A DNA stretch of 64,000 nucleotides, taken from Providencia vermicola (lineage in GTDB: Bacteria > Pseudomonadota > Gammaproteobacteria > Enterobacterales > Enterobacteriaceae). The translations under genes were made by a program, and so were the position numbers. Of the stretch, positions 8,387 to 17,273 are shown one piece after another (position 1 is the stretch's first letter; the number at the start of each line of letters is the position of its first letter). The stretch is from contig NZ_CP048796.1 of the NCBI RefSeq assembly GCF_010748935.1, forward strand, positions 1,119,001 through 1,183,000, given 5' to 3'. Under the pieces are notes generated by a model. That model was given only the letters and a program-made list of their open reading frames with translations, did not search any database and was not told the origin of the DNA.

Positions 8387-9028
8387 ATGTCTGTTGATTT
8401 TTCATCTCCAGTGATTTTTCCTGAACAGGAAGAGATAGCAAGAACTATTTCATCCGACGTGTTAATTGATATTGCGAGTCTTGCTATCGAAAAGGGTTTG
8501 TCACCTATCAACGATTTGGTAATAGATACTGCATTAATCGAACCTTATGGTGAGATGCTGTGGTCCAATCGTATTTGGAAGAACTCCTTTTTCATTCACA
8601 ATATTTTAGCAACCTGTGATATGCAGGAAACCCCACTTAGCTTGTTTAAGCATCCAATCAAATGGCAGGGAACCTTTTATTATCTCGCGCCTATTCTTAG
8701 TGAAAATGAAACTCTCGTTGCCATCATTATTTTGGCATCTCAGACGGTAAATAACACCCTTCTTCTTGCGTTAACCCAATCGATCGCCCGTGAAATCAGT
8801 GAAAAAATTAAGTGTCACCTTCAGATGCAGGATATGACTTTTGATAATTGTGCCGCTACCTGCGTTAGAGAACTGAATATTCATGAAATTGAAAAATCAG
8901 CAATTATTGAGGCTGCTAAGGTATGTAACGGAAAAATTCAGCAAATGTACCAAGTGCTGAATATGGGAAGAACGACTCTCTGGCGTAAGTTGAAGCAGTA
9001 TGATATCGACATCAAGGAATATAAGTAG
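8387..9028 (+). CDS. shortened DhaR-like regulator with Fis-type HTH
   Basis: A 213-residue regulator. The ATG at 8387 is preferred over 8381 because AAGG sits six bases before it. The C-terminus (IEKSAIIEAAKVCNGKIQQMYQVLNMGRTTLWRKLKQYDID) is the Fis-type helix-turn-helix that ends DhaR, the activator of the dihydroxyacetone kinase operon. Residues about 60-150 look like a degenerate sensor (GAF-like) domain. E. coli DhaR is roughly 640 residues and has PAS and AAA+ domains; these are missing here, and no GAFTGA-type sigma-54 motif is present, so it cannot work as a classical sigma-54 activator. It faces dhaM convergently. Function as regulator of dhaM is inferred. Confidence 0.8.
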   Translation: MSVDFSSPVIFPEQEEIARTISSDVLIDIASLAIEKGLSPINDLVIDTALIEPYGEMLWSNRIWKNSFFIHNILATCDMQETPLSLFKHPIKWQGTFYYLAPILSENETLVAIIILASQTVNNTLLLALTQSIAREISEKIKCHLQMQDMTFDNCAATCVRELNIHEIEKSAIIEAAKVCNGKIQQMYQVLNMGRTTLWRKLKQYDIDIKEYK

Positions 9029-9169
9029 CAATTCGATGCAGCGGTTTCACGCCATTAGAAGAGGGGGAAATAGGTTTGATAACATCAGTCTTCTTAACAA
9101 GCTTAAAAGGATCATTTTGGGTTAATGCTAGCAGGTATTGTTGCGCATCATTGGGCTGACTTGTGTTGA

Positions 9170-9216
9170 GGCTTGCGATGGTTGAACATTATGCTGATTT
9201 TAAAACATCGCAAGCC
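9170..9216. terminator. Long-loop hairpin between the DhaR-like gene and dhaM
   Basis: An 11-base inverted repeat ggcttgcgatg / catcgcaagcc (9170-9180 and 9206-9216) with a 25-base loop lies just downstream of dhaM on its strand, between the convergent genes. There is no clear T tail, so a terminator role is only possible. Confidence 0.4.
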
Positions 9217-9227
9217 GTATCGTTTAT

Positions 9228-10673
9228 TTATGCAGAAATAGGCGCCTCAATAGTTAATGTTTCTGTTGCAACGGATAGCGTTAATTTTGCATTTTCGGGA
9301 ATTTCATCAATTTTCTCACCAAGATTGACTAAAATGGGGATCCCCATTTTGGTTGCAATAATACAGGTGTGTGAATAAGGGGACCCCTGAGCGAGAGCAA
9401 TTCCGACCACGTTAGCGTTGTTATAGTGCAGTAATTCTGAAGGACCTAAGTGATGAGTCAGAAGGATTGTCGGCTCAGAAAGCACCAAAGGGGAGGAGGA
9501 GGCCGACGATATTGACATAAGTAGCTGGTTTTTTAAGTCATCAATATCAATAAATCGCGCTTGCAAATAGTCATCATCGAGTTGTTGGTACTGTTCTGAT
9601 ATTTCACTAAATACCTGGGATATGGCATCATAGGCCGTTATCGATTCATGTTCTATTTTTTGCTTAATGGAATCGATAAGATCATCGTCATCTAATAATA
9701 CACTGTGGCCATGAAAAATATTGGCAATCTCTTTTCCATAAGTCTCAGCGAGTGAATCAGCTAGGGTATTTAACTGTCTTTGTAGTCTTTTAATGGCTTG
9801 AGTTGCCGTCTCTAGCTCATGTTTACTGCCTTGATAAGAGAAAGTGCAAAGTTTGCTATTTTCAGGGATATGATAGGCAAATCCGGTTACGGAAGGAACA
9901 TAAGCGGCTTTTCCTATCAGTGAATTCGCATTTGATGTGCTGATATTATCACCAAAGTGTTGTTGTGCCAGTTGATTAAATGCGTCGATAGCTTCTTGGC
10001 TATCCACTCCTTCTGCAATAAGCCTAATTTTATCCCCTTGATGAACCTGTAATAGCGCGATTTGGTTCATGCTTTTAGCATCCGCACGCTTTTCGTTGTT
10101 TTGTAATTCTAGTTTTGCTTTAAAACCTGAAAGTAATGTTGCCAATTTAGCCGCAGGGCGAATATGAAGTCCTGAAGGATTCTGTACCAACCATTCCGTC
10201 ATCATGGCTTTTTCAGAGAAGCTGCTAGGCGCTGGTGTTTCTTTCTCTGTTATGTCGTTAGCCTCATTCAATTGCTGTTGTTTTGGATAAAGCGCTTGGC
10301 GTGCTTCATTTAAAATTGTATCAATTGACGCACCAGTAGATGCAGAGGCAGTGATAGCAATGGCTCCTTCGACTAAAGGCGCACTGCACAAATGCACTTT
10401 TTTTGCCAATTCAGCGTCAATGAGGTCGAGAGCAGTTTCTGCACTGAGTAATGCGCTACCTAAGTCCATTAATAAAATAATCGCTGTAGCATCTGCTAGG
10501 GTTTCGATCGCCTCCATGACTTTCACTGCATCTGTACCAATAGGGTGGGTGTCATCATCAACACCCGCCGCAGTGATTATCTGACAATGCTGTTTATTCT
10601 GTATCTGCTCTGCGAGTTGGAGCACTCCATCAGCAAGCAATTTGCTATGAGAAACAATAATGAGACCAATCAT
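9228..10673 (-). CDS. dhaM: DhaM, PTS phosphoryl-donor subunit of dihydroxyacetone kinase
   Basis: A 481-residue three-domain protein in the same order and size as E. coli DhaM: an EIIA-mannose-type domain (1-135) with active His9 in VSHS, an HPr-like domain (about 158-245) with His170 in GLHIRPAA, and an EI N-terminal-like domain (about 258-481) with His435 in GSPYSHTCIIATKMGIP. Known role: passes phosphate from the PTS to DhaL-ADP, so DhaK-bound dihydroxyacetone is phosphorylated. The odd point is that no dhaK or dhaL lies upstream; the next 670 bases are non-coding. All three histidines are intact, so it looks functional. Partners must be elsewhere or absent. Confidence 0.93.
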   Translation of the reverse strand: MIGLIIVSHSKLLADGVLQLAEQIQNKQHCQIITAAGVDDDTHPIGTDAVKVMEAIETLADATAIILLMDLGSALLSAETALDLIDAELAKKVHLCSAPLVEGAIAITASASTGASIDTILNEARQALYPKQQQLNEANDITEKETPAPSSFSEKAMMTEWLVQNPSGLHIRPAAKLATLLSGFKAKLELQNNEKRADAKSMNQIALLQVHQGDKIRLIAEGVDSQEAIDAFNQLAQQHFGDNISTSNANSLIGKAAYVPSVTGFAYHIPENSKLCTFSYQGSKHELETATQAIKRLQRQLNTLADSLAETYGKEIANIFHGHSVLLDDDDLIDSIKQKIEHESITAYDAISQVFSEISEQYQQLDDDYLQARFIDIDDLKNQLLMSISSASSSPLVLSEPTILLTHHLGPSELLHYNNANVVGIALAQGSPYSHTCIIATKMGIPILVNLGEKIDEIPENAKLTLSVATETLTIEAPISA

Positions 10674-11345
10674 ATTCTTCTCCTCTGGTGAGTCTTAGCG
10701 GCGATAGATATCGATTTATAATAAGTAATGTTACGAAAAAAAGAGAGAGCTTCTGCTGATATTTAGCAATAAAGATTAAGACACTTACAAATCACAAATA
10801 ATTTAACGAATATTCTTAATAATGACGATGGCATAGCCATTTGGAGACAAAATGTTTTATTTCACTTTAGATGTAATATTAAAGTTTCCAACTAATGAAT
10901 ATCGTCATTTAAAAATGAAGGGAGGGTAAAATTATTGACTAACGATTGATGTTAAGATATCGATTTTGAACTGTTTTTTTTTATACTAAGTGAATTTTCA
11001 GATAATAACATTTCACAAAGCGGTAACTTAGTTTTAAAATTAATGGCTGTAACTTGTACGGCCATGATTAATATTACTTAGTGATATAGAAATAATACGC
11101 GAAATAATTTCATCACGTAAGTAATAATTTTTCTAAGTAAGATTACGATATAAGCGAAGAAGGCTGTACGTTGTAAGTAAACAGACGACAGCCTATGCCA
11201 TTAATCTAGCCATATAAATGAACTATAGTGATTAAAGCTGTAAAATCTTAATATTTGAAATAAAACTATATTAAATAGTTAAATTTTCTGATTAATTAAT
11301 AGCTAAATTAATTTTATCTACAGTAATCATTGATGAACAATGAGT
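10674..11345. other. Long AT-rich non-coding gap upstream of dhaM
   Basis: No supported gene. It should contain the dhaM promoter. A 25-codon open frame at 10852-10929 on the plus strand is preceded by ttggagacaa, a usable ribosome site, but has no other support. An imperfect hairpin (aggctgt...acagcct) lies at 11161-11194, downstream of the broken regulator gene. Confidence 0.5.
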
Positions 11346-11982
11346 TCATAAATTCCTAGAGTATGTATTTATATACTCATATTCTTGTATTAATTGCGGT
11401 AACGATTTTATACCGAGTTTTGTATAAATATTTGATCGGTGTACTTCAACGGTTCTAGGGGAAAGGGCTAATTTTTCAGCGGTTTCCTTGCTTGTATTGC
11501 CTTCAAGGATCATGTCCATGATCTCTTTTTCTCGATTGGAAAGCCGATCAAATTTATCGGTTAATTTGTTGTATTTATTGAGTTCTGCATGTTCACTAAC
11601 AAAGTGTTCCATCGCATTGTTTATCGCATGGACGATATCAGAATCTTTAAAATGGGAATGAAAAGAAATCAAAGGCACCAGATTTAAAACTTTCACGGCA
11701 AAGTTCTACTGATGGTTTTTCGGAGAGGACGATAAATGGGATAATACCGAGTGAGCCGTCGATATTATTCAATCTGCCAATATGGTTATTTTCATTGTTT
11801 AAGAATATTAATACACACTCTTTAGCTCCTTCTTCTTGAGGGTACGTATAATTACTTGTAAATAACGTTTCGTCATTATAGAACTTAAAATTAAAACCAA
11901 AAGATTCCATCATTAGTTTCAGTTTATTCTTAATGACATTATCATTTTCTATGATTACGTGAATGGTGTTATTCATCACCAT
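11346..11982 (-). pseudogene. FixJ/LuxR-type response regulator interrupted by a +1 frameshift
   Basis: Two overlapping frames form one regulator. The first (11982 to 11647, 111 residues) is a receiver-like domain ending SGAFDFFSFPF and a TAA stop. The second carries on with KDSDIVHAINNAMEHF and a strong LuxR helix-turn-helix (LSNREKEIMDMILEGNTSKETAEKLALSPRTVEVHR, shown here in part). Removing one T from TTTT (minus strand, 11652-11649) joins them exactly as in FixJ (FDFxxxPF-KDSDIV). The receiver is degenerate: the phospho-acceptor Asp position falls on Leu61 or Asn62 (VLIFLNNEN) and the usual Lys of the 'KPF' motif is Phe. It may be a true pseudogene or recoded at TTT-TAA. Either way, phosphorylation-dependent control is unlikely. 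Confidence 0.7.
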
Positions 11983-12455
11983 ACTCCTGTTACACTGATT
12001 TGATATTCATATAATTTTGAAAAAATAGGTAGAACCAGATGGCTAAGTAAGCCAATGGTAATATTTTCTTGCTAATTTTTTAGTTTTATTATTAATGTAT
12101 TTACAGACCTTAATTTATATTATATTTCACAGCTAGGTAAATTTAATATAAAAGTAGAAATAATGGTTAACGTTTGTGTCAGTGAGTAAGAATTAATAAA
12201 TGACTGACAAAATAATAAGTATTTACACTTACTTTTTATTAACTACATCAAATATTACTGACATGTTATAAAAATTTTTTATGTAATGGAACGATAATAT
12301 CGTAAAATAGTAGTCATAAAAAGCCTTATTGCTAGATTTTAGTATAGTTTCATTCGTGATAATAACAAGGTTATTTAATCACTCCTGTAGGTGATTTTTA
12401 TCTTTATCATGTTAGAATTTTTATTTATTAATATCTGGCTGAGTGAAAATACTTA
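11983..12455. other. Non-coding gap between divergent regulators
   Basis: Very AT-rich sequence between the broken LuxR-type regulator and cscR. It must hold both promoters. I see no gene and no clear operator. Confidence 0.5.
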
Positions 12456-13451
12456 ATGGCTTCTTTAAAAGATGTAGCTCGACTTGCTAATGTTTCACTA
12501 ATGACCGTGTCAAGAGCTATCAATAATCCCGAGCTGCTGAAACCTGAGACGCTTAAGCAGGTGCAGCAAGCCATTCAAACATTAAATTATGTTCCTGATT
12601 TTTCGGCTAGAAAAATTCGAGGGAAAGGCTCGAAAATATCTACCGTGGGTGTTTTAGCGCTTGATACAGCGACGACACCATACTCAGTCGAGGTCATTCT
12701 TTCAATAGAACAGACAGCAAGGCAATTTGGCTGGAGTAGTTTTGTGGTTAACATCACATCAAATGAAGACAATGAACGAGCCGTAAGGCAATTATTGTCT
12801 CAGCGGCCGGATGGTATTATTTATACAACGATGGGATTACGTGAAGTCACTATTCCAGAAGGACTGCATAAAAGTCATTTAGTGCTGGCGAATTGCATCG
12901 ACCCTCAAAATCGTTTTCCTGCCTATATTCCTGATGACTACAATGGTCAATATCAGGCGATATGTCGGCTGATTGAAAAAGGTTATAGAAAACCCCTTTG
13001 TTTATATATTCCGCAAGAAACAGTGGCAGGAAAAACGCGTAGAGAGGCTGTGGAGTCTGCATGGCGTTGTGCTGGTCTACGGGAAGAGTCCTTAAAGCAG
13101 TATCATTTAGCATTAGGGGATGAACACTATCGTGATGTGATTGATCTTATCAATCGACATTGCAAGCAAGCGAAACCTGATTTTGATGTGGTGGTTTGTG
13201 GTAATGACCGTATTGCTTTTTTAACTTATCAGGTATTACTGAGTAAGGGGTTACGTATCCCAGAGGATGTTGCTGTATTAGGCTATGACAATATGATCGG
13301 TGTAGGAGAGCTGTTTTATCCGCCATTAAGCACCGTTGTATTGCCGCATTATCAATTAGGGCAACAAGCCGCATTACATATTATTGAGCAAAGGAAAAAT
13401 AATGGGACACAATATGTCTCTTGTGATTTACTCGATAGGGAATCTCTTTAA
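12456..13451 (+). CDS. cscR: LacI-family sucrose operon repressor CscR
   Basis: A 331-residue LacI-family repressor, the same length as E. coli CscR and very like it throughout (MASLKDVARLANVS..., QAIQTLNYVPD, ARKIRGKGSK, RPDGIIYTTMGLR, PDFDVVVCGNDRIAF, PPLSTVVLPH). Residues 1-55 are the helix-turn-helix and hinge; the rest is a periplasmic-binding-protein-like sugar sensor. It represses the csc genes until sucrose or fructose is present. It is convergent with cscA. A perfect palindrome in the cscA-cscK divergent promoter region (15097-15110) is its likely operator. The ribosome site before the ATG is weak. Confidence 0.92.
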   Translation: MASLKDVARLANVSLMTVSRAINNPELLKPETLKQVQQAIQTLNYVPDFSARKIRGKGSKISTVGVLALDTATTPYSVEVILSIEQTARQFGWSSFVVNITSNEDNERAVRQLLSQRPDGIIYTTMGLREVTIPEGLHKSHLVLANCIDPQNRFPAYIPDDYNGQYQAICRLIEKGYRKPLCLYIPQETVAGKTRREAVESAWRCAGLREESLKQYHLALGDEHYRDVIDLINRHCKQAKPDFDVVVCGNDRIAFLTYQVLLSKGLRIPEDVAVLGYDNMIGVGELFYPPLSTVVLPHYQLGQQAALHIIEQRKNNGTQYVSCDLLDRESL

Positions 13452-13457
13452 CGAGAT

Positions 13458-13483
13458 AGGATCGCTCTGATATCAGCGATCCT
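13458..13483. terminator. Hairpin between convergent cscR and cscA
   Basis: Perfect 9-base stem aggatcgct / agcgatcct with an 8-base loop, directly after the cscR stop and before the cscA stop. It lacks a long T run, so its strength as a terminator is uncertain. Confidence 0.5.
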
Positions 13484-13494
13484 CGCAGGTCATA

Positions 13495-14952
13495 TTATTC
13501 AGCGACACTTTTTAGTGGCCACAATGTTCCTTTGATCAACTTTGCACTTTGGTTAATTGTAAACAGTGTCAAAGCCCGCTCGCCTTCTTGTGGATAAATT
13601 CGACTGGTAAAACACATTTCACCTTCATTAATAAATACTTCAAGGCTCGATCTATCAATAAAAGCACGTATGGTGAGATAGCGAGTTTGTGGGAGTGGGG
13701 CGCTACGGTAATCGCTGATGATATGTTCAGGATAGTGGCGGGATAAGGTTAATTGCTGTGTCTGTCCATCAATAAAAAACTGTGTACCGTTACCAAGCCA
13801 AAAACCAAATTTTTCAGCGGGACTGTTTTGTAAATCCCAAATTAATTCAATTTCACACGCGATAGCATCATGGTAAATCGGTAGCGTGCTATTTTTTTCC
13901 AGTGTACAAGCGGAGAGGTTAACTGCTTGTTGTCTTAATGATTGTAACTCTTTGATCGGATTGACCAGCACCTTTCCTTGGGCGTTTAACGTTAATTCTC
14001 TAGGTACAGTAAAGCTGCCTGCCCAGCCGTGCGCTTTTGTTGGCATATGGCTCTCCCACATATCCATCCACGCGATAGCAATACGGCGGCCATCTTCAGC
14101 TAAAAAAGTTTGTGGCGCATAAAAATCATGACCAAAATCGATTTCAGCAAAATGATTGGTTATTTCATAAGATTGATCGGGTGCCCAATTCCCGACGAGA
14201 TAACCATTTTGAAAGCGATTTCGATATTGATGCCCAGATGGTTTTTTTCCTTGAGGAGAAAATAGTGTGATGAATTGCTCGCCTAACGGGAAAAAGTCAG
14301 GACATTCCCACATATAAACATTTTTATCGTCTGTTTTAGCCAGTATTTGGTACTCTTCAGGCCAATTCAGTAAGTCATCGGTGCTAAAGAGCAAAATTTG
14401 TCCTTGATCGAGACTATCTCTTGCGCCAACAACCATCCACCAGCGTGAATCCTGAAACCAAACTTTAGGGTCTCGAAAATGCATGTAACCTTCAGGCGAA
14501 GGGATCACGACGCCGTGTTTTTCAAAATGAATACCATCATGACTTATGGCCAAACATTGCGCTTGATAGATTTGGCTGTCATTTCCTGCATTGGATAACC
14601 AAATATGGCCAGTATAAAATAAGTATAACTTGCCTTGATCACTGACGGCTGATCCTGAAAAGCATCCATCACGATCATATTCATCACCAGGAGCAAGCGC
14701 GATAGGTTGATGTGACCAGTGGATCATATCTTTACTTGTCGCATGTCCCCAATGCATAGGTCCCCAGTCAGCGCTGTAAGGATGATGCTGGTAGAATGCA
14801 TGATATAACCCATCATGATAAATGAGCCCATTAGGATCATTCAGCCAGCCGGCGTAGGTTGCAAGATGATATTCAGGATAAAACTGCCTGTTGAGAGATT
14901 GTCTCGCTATTTCAAGTGCTATCGATGCTTGGTGAATACGCTGTTTCATCAT
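13495..14952 (-). CDS. cscA: sucrose hydrolase (GH32 invertase) CscA
   Basis: A 485-residue glycoside hydrolase family 32 enzyme, cytoplasmic (no signal peptide), that splits sucrose into glucose and fructose. The catalytic motifs are present: NDPNG at residues 38-42 (nucleophile Asp39), FRDPKVW (transition-state stabiliser) and WECPDFF (acid/base Glu). A five-bladed propeller is followed by a C-terminal beta-sandwich (IRAFIDRSSLEVFINEGE). It is about the size of E. coli CscA. AAAGGAACC precedes the ATG pair. Divergent from cscK, sharing a promoter region with a LacI-type palindrome. Confidence 0.93.
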   Translation of the reverse strand: MMKQRIHQASIALEIARQSLNRQFYPEYHLATYAGWLNDPNGLIYHDGLYHAFYQHHPYSADWGPMHWGHATSKDMIHWSHQPIALAPGDEYDRDGCFSGSAVSDQGKLYLFYTGHIWLSNAGNDSQIYQAQCLAISHDGIHFEKHGVVIPSPEGYMHFRDPKVWFQDSRWWMVVGARDSLDQGQILLFSTDDLLNWPEEYQILAKTDDKNVYMWECPDFFPLGEQFITLFSPQGKKPSGHQYRNRFQNGYLVGNWAPDQSYEITNHFAEIDFGHDFYAPQTFLAEDGRRIAIAWMDMWESHMPTKAHGWAGSFTVPRELTLNAQGKVLVNPIKELQSLRQQAVNLSACTLEKNSTLPIYHDAIACEIELIWDLQNSPAEKFGFWLGNGTQFFIDGQTQQLTLSRHYPEHIISDYRSAPLPQTRYLTIRAFIDRSSLEVFINEGEMCFTSRIYPQEGERALTLFTINQSAKLIKGTLWPLKSVAE

Positions 14953-15096
14953 GGTTCCTTTCGTTACTAATGATTTCTATCTATACAATCGTTGTGGAAT
15001 AGTGGGTTATTTAATGGAGTGTGATTCGTATCATGTGATGGTGTGACCTAACGCACGCGTTACGAACTGTTTTTTATTTATACTCAATAAAAATCA

Positions 15097-15110
15097 TGTT
15101 AACGTTAACA
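15097..15110. promoter_or_regulatory. LacI-type operator in the cscA-cscK intergenic region
   Basis: tgttaacgttaaca is a perfect 14-base palindrome with the central CG typical of LacI-family operators. It lies between the divergent cscA and cscK genes and is the best candidate CscR site. One operator could control both promoters. Confidence 0.7.
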
Positions 15111-15188
15111 AAAAGCAGTTTCTAGCATTAATTTGTTTTAATTGTGATGATTGCTAGTTGAGTCACTCATTGTCGAGATGGAGAGCCT

Positions 15189-16133
15189 ATGAAAGTTTGG
15201 TCTTTAGGAGATGCAGTCGTTGATTTAATTCCTTTGCACAGTATGCAATATGAAGCTTGTGCTGGTGGCGCTCCTGTCAATGTTGCAGCGGGAGTTGCTA
15301 AGCTAGGACAGCCTAGCGGTTTTATTGGACGTGTTGGTGAAGATGCTTTTGGCCATTTTATGCAAAAGACGTTATTTGATATGGGGGTCGATACCCGTGC
15401 GATGGAATTTGATGAAAAATATCATACCAGCACCGTTTTAGTGTCTTTACAAGAAAATGGGGAACGTGAATTTTCTTTTTTAGTCTCGCCGTCGGCGGAT
15501 CAGTTCTTAAGTCATAAAAATCTACCAGCATTTGAAAAAGCGATATTGCATTTTTGTTCATTGGCACTGGTGCATTCTGTGTGTCGCACTTCATTAACCG
15601 CGGCTATTGAGCAACTTAAACAAGCGGGGGGATTACTCAGTTTTGATATTAATATTCGTCCTCAAATGTGGTCAGATCCTATTGAAATGCAGACAAGGGT
15701 CGACCAATTTGCTTATCAGGCGGATATACTGAAACTTTCAGAAGAAGAACTGTTGTGGTTGGTTGATGACCTTAGCTTAGATAATGCCATCGAGAAGCTT
15801 AAACGGTATCCTGCTCGTTTGAAAGTTATCACTCAAGGAGCCAAAGGCTGCATCGTTTTGACGCATAACCAACAAATAGGTATGAGTGCATTTCGGGTTG
15901 AAAGTGTTGATACCACAGGGGCGGGAGATGCATTTATGGCAGGACTGCTTGCAGCGATTGCTCAGGCTGGGTTAAGTGATAATGAGGAATATTTGATGAA
16001 TATTATCACTCAAGCTACTGCTTGTGGGGCGCTAGCAACGACGCGTAAGGGGGCAATAAGCGCGGCGCCAACGCAGAAAGAGTTAACTCTGTTTATTAAT
16101 CAGCAACCACCATTACATATTCGAGAGCTTTAA
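15189..16133 (+). CDS. cscK: fructokinase CscK
   Basis: A 314-residue PfkB-family sugar kinase. The N-terminal motif GGAPVNVAAGVAKLG and the C-terminal anion-hole signature VDTTGAGDAFMAGLL (catalytic Asp in GAGD) are both present. It phosphorylates the fructose released by CscA to fructose 6-phosphate. The ATG has GGAG six bases upstream. In E. coli cscK is followed by the sucrose permease gene cscB; here the next gene is rarD, so uptake of sucrose must use something encoded elsewhere. Confidence 0.92.
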   Translation: MKVWSLGDAVVDLIPLHSMQYEACAGGAPVNVAAGVAKLGQPSGFIGRVGEDAFGHFMQKTLFDMGVDTRAMEFDEKYHTSTVLVSLQENGEREFSFLVSPSADQFLSHKNLPAFEKAILHFCSLALVHSVCRTSLTAAIEQLKQAGGLLSFDINIRPQMWSDPIEMQTRVDQFAYQADILKLSEEELLWLVDDLSLDNAIEKLKRYPARLKVITQGAKGCIVLTHNQQIGMSAFRVESVDTTGAGDAFMAGLLAAIAQAGLSDNEEYLMNIITQATACGALATTRKGAISAAPTQKELTLFINQQPPLHIREL

Positions 16134-16246
16134 AACTAAGACTATATTAATGTGAATAGTGATGTTAATTAATTCAAATTAATAGATAAAAGCGTATGAT
16201 ACTGGCAGTAAAAATTTATCTGTAAAACATCTATTTTGGATTAATT

Positions 16247-17173
16247 ATGCTACTAAGATCAGGGGTAGTATTAGCTATCTTTTCTTATATTCTTTGGGGG
16301 ATCACGCCACTTTTTTACCGTTTATTACCCGGAGCAGAACCTTTAGAGTTATTGGCTCAACGTGTGATTTGGTCGATCCCTTTTTTATTACTGATCCGTC
16401 TGCTGATTAAAAATAAAACGGCTTGGCAACAAGTATGGGCGGATAAACGTTCGATAATTTTGTGCCTATTTAGTTCGGCGATTATGGCGATATCATGGGG
16501 CGCATTCACCTATGCTTTAACCCATGGGCAAGTGCTAGCCGCGAGTCTTGGTTATTTTATTAATCCTTTATTTTCCATTTTACTCGGCGTTGTTTTTTTA
16601 CACGAAAGGCTTGTTGTCGCGGAAAAGATGGCGGTATTGCTCATTTTTTCGGGCGTTTGCTTTCAAATTTTGCAGTATGGTGAATTACCTTTACTTGCAT
16701 TGGTGATGGGCAGTGCTTTTGCGGTTTATGGTTTGATCCGTAAATTCATTCGTTTCGATGTTATTACTTCACTATTTATTGAAGCCATTTGGTTACTGCC
16801 TGTCGCTGGTGGGATCACGTGGTGGCTCTCTGTTAATGAGAGTAGTGCTGTAGCCGCAGGGGATTGGCAAATTAAACTACTCTATATGCTCGCTGCTCCT
16901 GTCACGTTTATTCCATTACTGTTTTTTACCGCCGCAATTAAGCGCACGACATTGACGGTAATCGGACTGGCACAATATATTGAACCGACAATTCAATTTT
17001 TACTGGCGGTATTCTTATTTAATGAGCTATTTGATTGGGTAAAAGGAGTCAGTTTCTCATTAATTTGGTTGGGGTTACTCTGCTGCATTATTGCTTTATT
17101 GCATAAGCGTTACAACGAATACCATAAACGGGTTCCTTACGTTACTGGGCGCGATAAAACACCAAAACTGTAA
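16247..17173 (+). CDS. rarD: EamA-family transporter RarD
   Basis: A 308-residue inner-membrane protein with ten hydrophobic segments in two EamA-like halves. It begins SGVVLAIFSYILWGITPLFYRLL and contains RVIWSIPFLLL and SLGYFINPL, as in E. coli RarD (296 residues; name from a chloramphenicol-sensitivity phenotype). It probably exports a small metabolite; the substrate is not known. It follows cscK with a 113-base gap but is unlikely to be a sucrose carrier, because sucrose permeases belong to the major facilitator family. The Lys/Arg-rich tail is slightly longer than in E. coli. Confidence 0.88.
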   Translation: MLLRSGVVLAIFSYILWGITPLFYRLLPGAEPLELLAQRVIWSIPFLLLIRLLIKNKTAWQQVWADKRSIILCLFSSAIMAISWGAFTYALTHGQVLAASLGYFINPLFSILLGVVFLHERLVVAEKMAVLLIFSGVCFQILQYGELPLLALVMGSAFAVYGLIRKFIRFDVITSLFIEAIWLLPVAGGITWWLSVNESSAVAAGDWQIKLLYMLAAPVTFIPLLFFTAAIKRTTLTVIGLAQYIEPTIQFLLAVFLFNELFDWVKGVSFSLIWLGLLCCIIALLHKRYNEYHKRVPYVTGRDKTPKL

Positions 17174-17201
17174 TGTAGGGAGAGATTGCTCAGATCTTTA
17201 G

Positions 17202-17230
17202 TGGTTAAAGCAAACGATTGCGTATATAAT
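17202..17230 (+). promoter_or_regulatory. purT promoter with PurR box
   Basis: aagcaaacgattgcgt (17208-17223) fits the PurR consensus ACGCAAACGTTTGCGT in 14 of 16 positions by eye. It fills the 17-base spacer between a -35-like tggtta (17202-17207) and a perfect -10 TATAAT (17225-17230). This predicts purine repression of purT, as in E. coli. Confidence 0.85.
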
Positions 17231-17273
17231 CTTCGCCATTAAATTGACATATTTGCATACAAGGTTATCTATC

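Noticed and set aside
9012-9188. 58-codon open frame on the minus strand downstream of dhaM
   Set aside because: It has no start codon, overlaps the end of the DhaR-like gene, and contains part of a hairpin arm; I found no recognisable family.
16247-17173. rarD as the missing sucrose importer
   Set aside because: It is an EamA-family transporter closely like E. coli RarD; sucrose permeases are of a different family.
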